A DNA stretch of 64,000 bases from Sphingoaurantiacus capsulatus (GTDB lineage: Bacteria > Pseudomonadota > Alphaproteobacteria > Sphingomonadales > Sphingomonadaceae). Positions 15,315 to 23,445 of this stretch are shown here, piece by piece (the first letter of the stretch is position 1; every line of letters begins with the position of its first letter). The translations under genes were made by a program, and so were the position numbers. The notes under the pieces were generated by a model. The model saw nothing but the letters and a program-made list of their open reading frames with translations. It ran no database searches and had not been told where the DNA came from. The DNA is taken from NCBI RefSeq assembly GCF_042648405.1, contig NZ_JBHRXV010000006.1:66525-130524 (forward strand), written 5' to 3'.

Positions 15315-17643
15315 CGACCTCCTTCTTCAAACGATCGATCAGGTCGCCAGAGTGCGTCAGATATTCGCGCTCGGCGTCGAGAATGGCGTGGAAGGCGCGG
15401 CGCTTGAGCTTGTCGGTAAGGCCGGCGGGCAGCGCGGTGCCGCGCGGCAAGGAGCTGGCGACGATGTCGATGAGGCGTTCGGCGGCGTGGAGGCGCCCCC
15501 ACAGATAATCGTTCTCCCGCCACGCCCGCGAGAAGAAGGCGCCGAAGGCGTTGAACTGGATGCCTTTCAGGGTCGCCGCCGCTCCGCCCTCGCGGATCGC
15601 GGTGGCGTCGTCGGGGGAGATGCGGTCGACCTTGATCTCGTCGAACTCGTCGAGGCCGTCGGTCTGTAGGAGCGGCAAGGTGGCGATGTCGAAGAAGGGG
15701 TAGCCGAGATAGGCGAGCACCAGCGAGCGGCGTACCGGCTTGCTGATATCATCGGCCATCAGCAATTCGATCATCCGCGCGTCGGCGGCCGCGTCGAGCG
15801 CCGACAGGCCGAGCGCGTCGCCGAGCGCGTCGAGCGCCGGCTGCGGGTCTTCTGCCAGGTCCCGCGCGGGCTCGCGCACGTCGCTGCCGAAGAAGCCGGG
15901 GGTGCGGCGATCGAGATAGGGCGCCAGCAGTTCGTAGAGGCCGGTCTTCATATGATCGAGCGCGGCGGGCGACTGGCCTTCGGGCAGGTCCGCCATCGTC
16001 AGGTTCAGGGTGCGGATGACGAAGCGCAGCCGGCGGATGCGGTACTGGATGTCGAAGCGCTTCAGGAAGGCGATGCAGGCGGTGGTGCCGCCGAGCAGCC
16101 CCGGTTTGGCCGTGACGTCGTTGACGGCGTTGCGGTTGACCCAGCGCCACAGCGAGGAACGGACGCGCTCGCGGGCGTCGCGCGCGACATGGTCGCCGAG
16201 GGGCGACAGCATCTCGGCGATATGCTCGACGACATGGCTGAGCTTCAGGTGCGCGTAGGCGGCATAGGCATAGCCGGCCTCGCGCGCGGCGGCCGTCTGC
16301 ACCCGCGAGCGCCATTCGGTGAGCCGCGCGGTGGTGAGGCCGAAGAACATCAAGGTGCGGCCGAGCTCGCGCTCGATCGCGGCGTCGACCTCGTCGCGCA
16401 TGCCGGCGACGATATGGCGGAGACGGCGGACGCGCCTTGAGAGCGTGCCGAGCGATTCCAGATTGTCGCGGATCGGCTGTTCGCGCGGGATGTTCGACAG
16501 CGAATGCAGGATGGCGGTGAAGAAGCCCGGCGGCTCGTCGCTGCGCCCGCCCTTCATGCGGAACAGATGCCCGCCGGGCTTGGGGTCGATGTAGACAAAG
16601 CGCCGGTCGACCTCGCGGTGGGCCGGGCGCGCCCGCAATGCGTCGATGGCGGGGCGGAACGGGGCGTTGGCGAGCACGCTGCCGTCGATCAGCGAGGCGT
16701 CCATCGGGTCGAGCCCCGCCGCCACCCGCTTGGCGAAGGCGCGCTGCAGGAAGGCGTCGCGGTCAGGCCAGACATCGCCGATCTCGCCGAGCACCTCGTC
16801 GAGTTCGCCGGCGCGGAACGGCGGGAAGGCGCCCGGGAAGGAGGCGGTGGCGCGCGCGGCGAAGGTCAGCGCGGCGCGGGTGCCGATGGCGCGCGGCGCG
16901 GTGCGCCCCTCGTCGCGGAAGCTGATCAGCAGGCGATGCTCGGTTTCCATCACCGAGGGCGGCGAATTCAAGGGCAGATGCTCGGGATAGCCGTAGAAAT
17001 CGGTGGTGGTGACGAACAGGTCGAGCGGCTGGCCGGGGGGTAGCAGCGCCGGGGTGCGCTTGCCCTGCTCCATCGCCTCCAGCGCCTCGTAGAGCAGCCG
17101 GGTGAAGCCGGCGCCCGAGAAGGGTGGCTCGAACCAGCGCGAGCGGATGAAGCGCGACAGCTTCAGCCGCACTTCCTCGCGCGCCACGGGGTCGGCGATG
17201 CGGTCGACGTCGTCGCCGCGGTCGCGCGAGGCGAACCAGACCAGCGGGCGGGCGTAGAGCTTGCTCCACGCCGAGGCCGGGGCCGCGTCGGGGTCGAGCA
17301 GCTTTTCGATATCGGCGTTTTCGAGCCAGAGGTGGCGTAAGGGTTCCATGTCGTGGCCGCCGGCGACGGCATGGGCGAGCTGGATGCCGTTGATGCCGCC
17401 GGCGCTGGCGCCCGCGACGATATCGACGACGAGGCGCAAATTCACATGCGGCGCCATCGCCTGCAGCAGGTCACGGTAGACGACGGCGCTGTCGTCGAGC
17501 GAATCGGCGGGCTCGCCGCGTTCGTGCACCGATCGGCTGGCGCGCAGCAGCTTCCACGCCTCCTTGACGATGCCGTGCATGTACACCGCGAGGCTGACGC
17601 CGCCGTAGCAGACCAAGGCCAGCCGAAGCTCTTTTTCCCGCAA
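15301..17643 (-). CDS. Patatin-like phospholipase/acylhydrolase with DUF3376-type C-terminus
   Basis: 780 residues. Near the N-terminus are the oxyanion-hole loop CYGGVSLAVYMHG (residues 12-24) and the nucleophile elbow GASAG (Ser80). The dyad Asp is in IDGSVLANAPF (about residue 319). The ~400-residue extension matches the large DUF3376 patatin-like proteins of actinobacteria and alphaproteobacteria. It is predicted to hydrolyse acyl lipids; location and substrate are unknown. The start codon is TTG at 17643, supported by AGGAG eight bases upstream; no ATG lies near the conserved N-terminus. It diverges from the lipoprotein gene at 17733. Confidence 0.88.
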   Translation of the reverse strand: MREKELRLALVCYGGVSLAVYMHGIVKEAWKLLRASRSVHERGEPADSLDDSAVVYRDLLQAMAPHVNLRLVVDIVAGASAGGINGIQLAHAVAGGHDMEPLRHLWLENADIEKLLDPDAAPASAWSKLYARPLVWFASRDRGDDVDRIADPVAREEVRLKLSRFIRSRWFEPPFSGAGFTRLLYEALEAMEQGKRTPALLPPGQPLDLFVTTTDFYGYPEHLPLNSPPSVMETEHRLLISFRDEGRTAPRAIGTRAALTFAARATASFPGAFPPFRAGELDEVLGEIGDVWPDRDAFLQRAFAKRVAAGLDPMDASLIDGSVLANAPFRPAIDALRARPAHREVDRRFVYIDPKPGGHLFRMKGGRSDEPPGFFTAILHSLSNIPREQPIRDNLESLGTLSRRVRRLRHIVAGMRDEVDAAIERELGRTLMFFGLTTARLTEWRSRVQTAAAREAGYAYAAYAHLKLSHVVEHIAEMLSPLGDHVARDARERVRSSLWRWVNRNAVNDVTAKPGLLGGTTACIAFLKRFDIQYRIRRLRFVIRTLNLTMADLPEGQSPAALDHMKTGLYELLAPYLDRRTPGFFGSDVREPARDLAEDPQPALDALGDALGLSALDAAADARMIELLMADDISKPVRRSLVLAYLGYPFFDIATLPLLQTDGLDEFDEIKVDRISPDDATAIREGGAAATLKGIQFNAFGAFFSRAWRENDYLWGRLHAAERLIDIVASSLPRGTALPAGLTDKLKRRAFHAILDAEREYLTHSGDLIDRLKKEVDDAA

Positions 17644-17672
17644 CCCGCTCGCTCCTCAGCCCTCGTTCACAT

Positions 17673-17697
17673 TGAACCATCGCATATGGGACTCGTT
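17673..17697 (+). promoter_or_regulatory. Candidate EcfG-type promoter for EF-hand lipoprotein
   Basis: TGAAC (17673-17677), a 16-base spacer and CGTT (17694-17697), close to the alphaproteobacterial general-stress consensus GGAAC-N16/17-cGTT with one -35 mismatch. It ends 35 bases before the ATG at 17733, the same spacing as the candidates at 22190, 22479 and 25121. Confidence 0.4.
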
Positions 17698-17732
17698 CAA
17701 CCCCGCAGAGACGATTGAGGGAAGGAACAACG

Positions 17733-18215
17733 ATGAAGCAGTTTATACTGGTAGCGATGGCCGGCGCTTCGCTCGCCGCCTGCGCCGACACCAACAACGG
17801 CCTTGGCAATATCGCCGACAACAGCACCGTCCGGGCCGGCGCCATCGGCGCGGCGGGCGGCGCCGCGATCGGCGCGGTCGTGCCGGGCCTGTCGACCGCC
17901 GAAGGCGCGGCGATCGGCGCCGCGGTCGGCGTGATCGCCGACGCGACCGGCGTGCTGCGCGACCGCAACGGCCGCACCGCGGGCGGCTATGGCGGCGCCG
18001 GCTGGGCGGAGATCGACAGCGACGTCCGCAACGATGTCGCGCTGCAGCAGCGCGTCATCGCCCGCTATGACACCAATCGCGACAACTCGCTGGATCGCGC
18101 CGAAGGCCAGCTGGCCGATCGCGACCTGAAGCGGCTGATGGACACCGACAACAACGGCAACATCAGCAACGACGAATATAACCGCAACCGCGAGTACGCG
18201 CTGCGCAATATCTAG
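17733..18215 (+). CDS. Lipoprotein with glycine-zipper and EF-hand motifs
   Basis: 160 residues from ATG at 17733, preceded by GGAAGGA. A signal peptide ends in a lipobox-like LAAC (MKQFILVAMAGASLAAC). A glycine/alanine-rich segment with repeated GAAGGAAIGA-type units (about 38-75) resembles glycine-zipper membrane-associating domains. Two calcium-binding EF-hand loops follow: DTNRDNSLDRAE and DTDNNGNISNDE. Glycine-zipper lipoproteins often sit in the outer membrane; Ca2+ binding is likely but the role is unknown. A candidate stress promoter lies upstream and a strong hairpin follows the gene. Confidence 0.82.
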   Translation: MKQFILVAMAGASLAACADTNNGLGNIADNSTVRAGAIGAAGGAAIGAVVPGLSTAEGAAIGAAVGVIADATGVLRDRNGRTAGGYGGAGWAEIDSDVRNDVALQQRVIARYDTNRDNSLDRAEGQLADRDLKRLMDTDNNGNISNDEYNRNREYALRNI

Positions 18216-18228
18216 CGAAGTGCATAGG

Positions 18229-18259
18229 CCCCTCCCGCTTGCACAAGCGGCGGGAGGGG
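18229..18259 (+). terminator. Hairpin after the EF-hand lipoprotein gene
   Basis: CCCCTCCCGCTTG pairs with CAAGCG..GGAGGGG across a 2-base loop, with a three-base bulge. It begins 14 bases after the stop codon. No T-tract follows, so it may act as a rho-independent terminator only weakly, or serve to protect the mRNA 3' end. Confidence 0.5.
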
Positions 18260-18298
18260 TCCAGCATCCGGCCCTCTGGCTAATCGGGGGAGGATGCC

Positions 18299-18730
18299 GT
18301 GAACCTAAGTCCCAATGATATCTCCGTTCTGCACGCCGTGCTCGGCATGGCGGTGCTCAGCCTCGTCATGTTCATCTGGATGTACGCCAAGCGCATCCCG
18401 GCGATGAACGCGGCGAAGGTCGATCCGCAGGCGGCGATGCACCCGGGCTCCTTGAACAGCCTGCCGAGCGACGCGCGCCGGGTGGCGGACAATTACAATC
18501 ACCTCTGGGAAGCGCCGACGCTGTTCTATGCGATGGCCTTCTATATCGTGGTGATCGGTCATGCCGACCAGCTGCACGTGTGGTGCGCCTGGGCCTATCT
18601 GGGCCTGCGCGTGCTGCATTCGCTGGTGCAGGCGACGTTCAACAAGGTGGCACTGCGCTTCCTGCTGTTCACGCTATCGTGGGTGGCGCTCGGCGTGATG
18701 ATCGTGCGGGAATTGCTGGCGGCGCTCTAG
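18299..18730 (+). CDS. MAPEG family membrane protein
   Basis: 143 residues with four hydrophobic helices. MAPEG-type features are VLHAVLGMAVLSLVMFIWMY, then RRVADNYNHLWEAPTLFY (the conserved N-x-x-E/N-x-P region) and YLGLRVLHSLVQATFNKV (the conserved R-x-x-H segment). Family members are glutathione-dependent transferases, peroxidases or isomerases in the membrane; bacterial members are mostly uncharacterised. GTG at 18299 is the start, with GGGGGAGG five bases upstream. It converges on the frameshifted TPR-like gene, whose stop at 18727 overlaps its own stop. Confidence 0.87.
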   Translation: MNLSPNDISVLHAVLGMAVLSLVMFIWMYAKRIPAMNAAKVDPQAAMHPGSLNSLPSDARRVADNYNHLWEAPTLFYAMAFYIVVIGHADQLHVWCAWAYLGLRVLHSLVQATFNKVALRFLLFTLSWVALGVMIVRELLAAL

Positions 18731-20275
18731 CGGCGCTCCGGCGCGGGAGCCTCGACTACGAAATCAAGCACGCGACCATGGCGCGCGACGGCCTTCATCA
18801 ACTGGTCGTCGCTGCGCAGCCGCTCGCGGAAAGCCTGGGTGCGGAGCACGCTCGGCGTGGCGCGGCGCACCTGGTTGACCGGTTGTAGATAGATCAACGG
18901 GAAGCTGCGGCGATCACGATTAGCCAGCAGCGACATGAGAAAGCTTCGCGCATCGGCGAGACGGCCCGTGCAAGCCAGAAGCGCCATGTAAGATGCCGGC
19001 AGCCGCTGTTGCGCGGCGGTGACGATATTAGCCGAAGACGCATCTTGCGATCGACCGAGTTCGTGAAGCGCGCAGGCCCTGACACCATGCATCGCCACCC
19101 TGGCCCCCTCATTCACCGCCGGGCCGAGAGCCTCGGCCTCCGCGATCACCGGCTCGATGGCGGCCAGCGCGGCTTCCGTGCGTCCGAAATCCAACAGGAG
19201 GCGGGCGCCGTTCGCGGTGTAGTTCAGCCGGCTGGCATCGTCCTTCGACCCGTTGCTCGGCGAGCTTGCGGAGCAAGGCCAGCCCGTCGTCCAAGCGGCC
19301 GTTGACCGCCAGCGATGTTGCGACGAGGGGCGCGAGCGACGGCGCATCATCCTCGGGATCATCGAGCGCGGGGTCGCTGAGGATCGGCAGGAAAAGGTCG
19401 ATCACCGCCGCGTCATCGCCCGCCGCGCGAAGATACCCCGCATAGCCTCGCGCCGCGCCGAGTGCGCGGCTTGCTTCCCAATCGCGCTTCCGTTCGGCGG
19501 CGTACATTGCCCACTGCCGCTCAAGGCGCGCGCCCGCCCAGTTCTCGATGGCAGGCCAGAGGCGCGTGAACTCCTTGTCGACGAGCAGCATGGCGAATTG
19601 ATCGGGATGATAGAGCGACGGCACCAGCGCCTGTGCCCCCGCGACGTCGCCGGCGCGCATCTTGGCGCGAAGGCTCGACATCGCCAACGCGGCCTGATCG
19701 CCAGCGTCGCCCATCACAAAGCCGATTTCGGACAGGCGGGCGGCGAGAAGATCAGCCCGCCGCGTATCGCCGCCGTCGCGAAGCCGGCCCACCAGGGCCT
19801 CGATGAGATCGCGGTCGGAGCTTGCGGCCAGGGCAGGATCGTCCCGGCTGACCGTCAGCCAGAGATCAGCGGCACGCGCAGGATTGCCCCCATAGGTATG
19901 GATTATCGCGCCAAGGTACTTCGGAACCGCCTCCGCCGGCAGCAGCCGGATGGCCTCGTCGATCGACTGACGGGCGGTGGTCATGACTTGCAGGCTGTCG
20001 CTGTCGCCCTGCATCAGCATGTCGGCGCGCGTGAACTGCACGTAGCCGCGCAGCGGCGTCGGGGCGATGAGCTTGGCCAGCACAGCTTCGAGGCGGGGAA
20101 GGAGCCGCGCGGCGCTGTCGCCACCGCTATACTCCGCCATGATCGACAACAGCTCGGGCAGATGCTCTCGCTCGGCAGGCGTTACGATGGCCGACGGATC
20201 CAGGCGCTGCGCGTGCGCAGGCTCCGGCGCCGCGATCAGCAACCCCGTCAACAATGCTATCGCCATCAACCGCAT
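18727..20275 (-). pseudogene. Periplasmic TPR-like protein gene, frameshifted near 19250
   Basis: The reading frame from 20275 encodes a signal peptide (MRLMAIALLTGLLIAAPEPAHAQ) and alpha-helical repeat-rich sequence up to LALLRKLAEQRVEG. Coherent protein then continues in another frame from SKDDASRLNYTANGARLLLD to the stop at 18727, ending VLDFVVEAPAPERR. The join lies around 19239-19260; one extra base, or two missing, would explain it. Together the parts would give ~515 residues of tetratricopeptide-like repeats, probably periplasmic. It is either a genuine pseudogene or a single sequencing error; the sequence elsewhere contains an undetermined base, so error is plausible. No enzymatic motif is visible. 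Confidence 0.75.
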
Positions 20276-20344
20276 GATGAGCCCCCCAGCGCATGATAGG
20301 CGGGGCCGGCTTGCTTCTCAAATGCTGCGATCTCGCGGCCGCCC

Positions 20345-22138
20345 CTATTCAGCCGCTTCCATCGCTTCGGCCTCTGCCTCCGCCTGCTGGCGCAGCCACA
20401 TCGCGGCGTAGAGGCCGTCGCGCGCCAGCAGCAGGGCGTGGGTGCCGCGTTCGACGATGCGGCCCTGATCCATGACGATGATCTCGTCGGCGTCGACCAC
20501 CGTCGAGAGGCGGTGGGCGATAACGAGCGTGGTGCGATGCTCGGCGACGCGCTTCAGCGCCGACTGGATGTCCGCCTCGGTCGCGGAATCGAGCGCGCTG
20601 GTCGCCTCGTCGAGGATGAGGATGGCGGGGTCCTTGAGGATGGTGCGCGCGATGGCGACGCGCTGCTTCTCGCCGCCCGAGAGCTTCAATCCGCGCTCGC
20701 CGACCGTCGTTTCATAGCCGTCGGGCAGCGACATGACGAAATCGTGGATCTGCGCTTGCCGGGCGGCGACCTCGATCTCGGCCTGCGACGCGCCGGCGCG
20801 GCCGTAGCCGATATTGTAGGCGATGCTGTCGTTGAACAGCACGGTGTCCTGCGGGACGATGCCGATGGCAGCGCGCAGGCTGGCTTGCGTGACCTGCGAA
20901 ATATCCTGCCCGTCGATCGTCACCCGGCCGCCGGCGATGTCGTAGAAGCGGTAGAGGATGCGGCTGATCGTCGATTTGCCCGCACCCGAATGGCCGACGA
21001 TGGCGAGGGTGGCGCCGGGTGCCACGTCGAGGTCGAGGTCATGGAGGATCGGCCGCCGCGCCTCATAGGCGAAATCGACATGCTCGAAGCGGACATGGCC
21101 GCCGCTGACGGCGAGCGGCGGCGCGCCGGGGGCATCCTCGATCTCGGCCTCGGTATCGAGCAGGGTGAACATCTGCTCCATGTCGATCAGGCCCTGCTTG
21201 ATCTCGCGATAGACCCAGCCGAGCATGTCGAGCGGGCGGAAGAGCTGCGCGAGCAGGGTGTTGACCAGCACCACATCGCCGACGGTCAGCCGCCCTTGCG
21301 CGAAGCCCCACACCGTCCACGCCATCGCGGCGCCCATCATCAAATTGGTGATCAGCGACTGGCCCACGTTGAGCGCAGCGAGGCTGGTCTCGTTCTTCAC
21401 CGCCGCGTCGCGGTAGCGGGTGATCGCGCCGCGGTAATGGTCGTGCTCGACCTGCTCGGCGCTGAAATATTTGACGGTTTCATAGTTGAGGAGGCTGTCG
21501 ACGGCGCGCGCGGTCGCCTTGTTGTCATGGTCGACCATCTGCCGCCGCACCCGGTTGCGCCAGTCGGTGACGATGCGGGTGTAGAGGATATAGACGGCGA
21601 CCATCACCAGGGTGGCGACCACCAGCGGCCAGCCGAGCTTCACCCCGAAGATGATGCAGACGGCGGTCAGCTCGATGATCGTCGGGGCGATGTTGAAGAG
21701 GAGGAAGTAGAGCATCGTATCGACGCTCTTGGTCCCGCGCTCGACGATGCGGGTGAGCGAGCCGGTGCGGCGCTCGAGGTGGAAACGCAGCGAAAGGCGG
21801 TGGATCTGCGCGAACACGTCGAGCGCGAGGTTGCGCGCCGCGGTCTGGCCGACGCGCTCGAACACGGCGTTGCGCAGATTGTCGAACAGCACCCCGCCGA
21901 AGCGCGCGCCGGCGTAGGCGACCACCAGCCCGACCGCGAGCGCGATGCCGGCGTCGACGCCCTTCGCCAGCTCGTCGATCGCGCCCTTGTAGGCGAAGGG
22001 CATGACCAAGGTGATCGCCTTCGCGAGCAGCACCAGTACCAAAGCGACCGCCACCCGCACCCGCAGGCCCGGCGATTCCGCCGGCCAGAGATAGGGCAGG
22101 AAGCGACGCAAAGTGGTGAACGACGGGGAGGGCTGCAT
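20345..22138 (-). CDS. ABC exporter, Atm1/HMT1 type (permease-ATPase half transporter)
   Basis: About 597 residues, with six transmembrane helices (about 25-310) fused to an ATPase domain. The ATPase shows Walker A GHSGAGKST, signature LSGGEKQRVAIARTI and Walker B ILILDEATSALDS. The membrane part has the Atm1-like hallmarks LRNAVFERVGQ, LHLERRTGSL-type RFHLERRTGSLTRIVERG and NYETVKYFSAE. The family exports glutathione conjugates or glutathione-metal complexes; a homologue is well studied in Novosphingobium. ATG at 22138 (MQPSPSFTTLRRFLP) is preferred; an upstream frame start at 22201 gives an unconserved leader. Its ATPase faces the cytoplasm and it acts as a homodimer. Confidence 0.92.
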   Translation of the reverse strand: MQPSPSFTTLRRFLPYLWPAESPGLRVRVAVALVLVLLAKAITLVMPFAYKGAIDELAKGVDAGIALAVGLVVAYAGARFGGVLFDNLRNAVFERVGQTAARNLALDVFAQIHRLSLRFHLERRTGSLTRIVERGTKSVDTMLYFLLFNIAPTIIELTAVCIIFGVKLGWPLVVATLVMVAVYILYTRIVTDWRNRVRRQMVDHDNKATARAVDSLLNYETVKYFSAEQVEHDHYRGAITRYRDAAVKNETSLAALNVGQSLITNLMMGAAMAWTVWGFAQGRLTVGDVVLVNTLLAQLFRPLDMLGWVYREIKQGLIDMEQMFTLLDTEAEIEDAPGAPPLAVSGGHVRFEHVDFAYEARRPILHDLDLDVAPGATLAIVGHSGAGKSTISRILYRFYDIAGGRVTIDGQDISQVTQASLRAAIGIVPQDTVLFNDSIAYNIGYGRAGASQAEIEVAARQAQIHDFVMSLPDGYETTVGERGLKLSGGEKQRVAIARTILKDPAILILDEATSALDSATEADIQSALKRVAEHRTTLVIAHRLSTVVDADEIIVMDQGRIVERGTHALLLARDGLYAAMWLRQQAEAEAEAMEAAE

Positions 22139-22189
22139 GTGCTCCCTAGATAGGCCTGAATCGGCTCGTCGCAACGCGGTTCCGTTTAA

Positions 22190-22214
22190 GGAACCCTGCA
22201 TCGATCCGTCTGTT
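22190..22214 (+). promoter_or_regulatory. Candidate EcfG-type promoter for the 74-residue Cys protein
   Basis: GGAAC (22190-22194), 16 bases, TGTT (22211-22214): perfect -35 and the GTT core of the -10. It ends 32 bases before the ATG at 22247. It overlaps the 5' leader of the divergent ABC exporter gene. Confidence 0.5.
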
Positions 22215-22246
22215 GACTCCGTATCTCCGGCACGAGGCGGGTACCG

Positions 22247-22471
22247 ATGAAAGAAGCACTGATCATCATGGCGATCCTCGGCTGCGCCGACGACAACAGC
22301 CAGTGCCAGACCGTGCAGCGCGTCACCGTGCCGTTCGAGACGGTCGCCGATTGCCGCGCCGCGCAGCCGGCGGTGCTCGAGAAGCTCACCATGCTCGATT
22401 ATCCGGTCATTGTCGCCGATTGCCAGCGCTCGCCGGTGAACCAGCTGGCCGACGCCCGCCCGATCGGCTGA
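22247..22471 (+). CDS. Small four-cysteine protein, unknown function
   Basis: 74 residues. The N-terminus is hydrophobic (MKEALIIMAILG) and may be an uncleaved signal or membrane anchor. Four Cys (13, 20, 36, 59) occur in the contexts CADDNSQC, DCRAAQ and DCQRSP, suggesting two disulfides in an exported protein. The preceding GAGG and a candidate stress promoter (22190-22214) support it as a real gene. I do not recognise a named family. It precedes the SDR gene by 63 bases in the same direction. Confidence 0.68.
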   Translation: MKEALIIMAILGCADDNSQCQTVQRVTVPFETVADCRAAQPAVLEKLTMLDYPVIVADCQRSPVNQLADARPIG

Positions 22472-22478
22472 TTTCCCG

Positions 22479-22504
22479 GCAACTTATAAGTTCTTCGGAT
22501 CGTT
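22479..22504 (+). promoter_or_regulatory. Candidate EcfG-type promoter for the SDR gene
   Basis: GCAAC (22479-22483, one mismatch to GGAAC), 17 bases, CGTT (22501-22504, perfect). It ends 30 bases before the ATG at 22535. Spacing to the start matches the other candidates in this region. Confidence 0.45.
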
Positions 22505-22534
22505 GGCGGCACGTACCTTAGTCAGGAGCGTGCC

Positions 22535-23386
22535 ATGAGCGTCGAACATGCCAAGATCAACGAGGACGGGCTGCCCGGCCATGAGCGCCGGATGGACGAG
22601 AAGCCCGATTTCATGCCGCGCTACGAAGGCTCCGACCGCTTGGCCGGCAAATCGGCGATCGTCACCGGCGGCGACAGCGGCATCGGCCGCGCGGTCGCCA
22701 TCCTGTTCGCCCGCGAGGGCGCCAACGTCACCATCGTCCACCTCGAGGAGGATGACGACGCCGCGATCACCGCGCACCATGTCGAGGACGAGGGCCGGCG
22801 CTGCCTGATCCTGCGCGGCGATGTCGGCGACAAGCTATTCTGCGAGGAGATCGTCCGCCGCCATGTCGAGGCGTTCGGCGGGCTCGACGTGCTGGTCAAC
22901 AACGCCGGCGAGCAGCATCCTGACAAGGACATCCGCGACGTTACCGAGGAACAGCTGAAGCGCACCTTCCAGACCAATTTCTACGGCTATTTCTTCATGG
23001 TGCAGGCGGCGGTCGGGCATCTGAAGAAGGGCAGCTCGATCATCAACTGCACCTCGGTCACCAGCTTCGAAGGCTCGGAGGAGCTGCTCGACTATTCGTC
23101 GACCAAGGGCGCGATCACGTCGTTTACCCGCGCGCTGTCGGGCAACCTCGCCGAGAAGGGCATACGCGTGAATGGCGTGGCGCCGGGGCCGATCTGGACG
23201 CCGCTCAACCCCTGCGGCGGCGCCAGCAAGGAGAAGCTGAAGACCTTTGGCGAGAACACCCCGATGGGCCGCCCCGGCGAACCCTGGGAGGTGGCGCCGA
23301 GCTTCCTGTTCCTCGCCTGCGACGACGGCAGCTACTTCACCGGCCAGATCCTGCACCCCAACGGCGGCACCATCGTCGGCGGCTGA
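22535..23386 (+). CDS. SDR family oxidoreductase, YghA/GSP39 type
   Basis: 283 residues, a classical short-chain dehydrogenase with an N-terminal ~35-residue extension typical of the general-stress-protein-39/YghA group. The cofactor motif is TGGDSGIG (residues 44-51), NNAG is at 122-125, and the catalytic Ser174, Tyr187 and Lys191 lie in NCTSVTSFEG and DYSSTKG. PGPIWTPL and FTGQILHPNGG complete the fold. It probably reduces or oxidises a small carbonyl/alcohol with NAD(P)(H); the substrate is unknown. AGGAG sits seven bases upstream of the ATG. Membership in the stress regulon is inferred from the promoter-like sequence. Confidence 0.92.
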   Translation: MSVEHAKINEDGLPGHERRMDEKPDFMPRYEGSDRLAGKSAIVTGGDSGIGRAVAILFAREGANVTIVHLEEDDDAAITAHHVEDEGRRCLILRGDVGDKLFCEEIVRRHVEAFGGLDVLVNNAGEQHPDKDIRDVTEEQLKRTFQTNFYGYFFMVQAAVGHLKKGSSIINCTSVTSFEGSEELLDYSSTKGAITSFTRALSGNLAEKGIRVNGVAPGPIWTPLNPCGGASKEKLKTFGENTPMGRPGEPWEVAPSFLFLACDDGSYFTGQILHPNGGTIVGG

Positions 23387-23400
23387 TGCTTGCTCCTACC

Positions 23401-23424
23401 AGGGCGGGCGTCTAAGCCCGCCTT
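23401..23424 (+). terminator. Hairpin between SDR and flippase genes
   Basis: GGCGGGC (23403-23409) pairs with GCCCGCC (23416-23422) around a six-base loop, with two further flanking pairs. It lies 15 bases after the SDR stop. Only two Ts follow, so it is a possible but weak terminator. Confidence 0.45.
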
Positions 23425-23445
23425 GTACAGGGGGAGTTGCCGCGC

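Noticed and set aside
20438..22153. 571-residue plus-strand frame over the ABC exporter
   Set aside because: Asp/Glu/Arg/His-rich mirror frame; the minus-strand protein has all ABC motifs.
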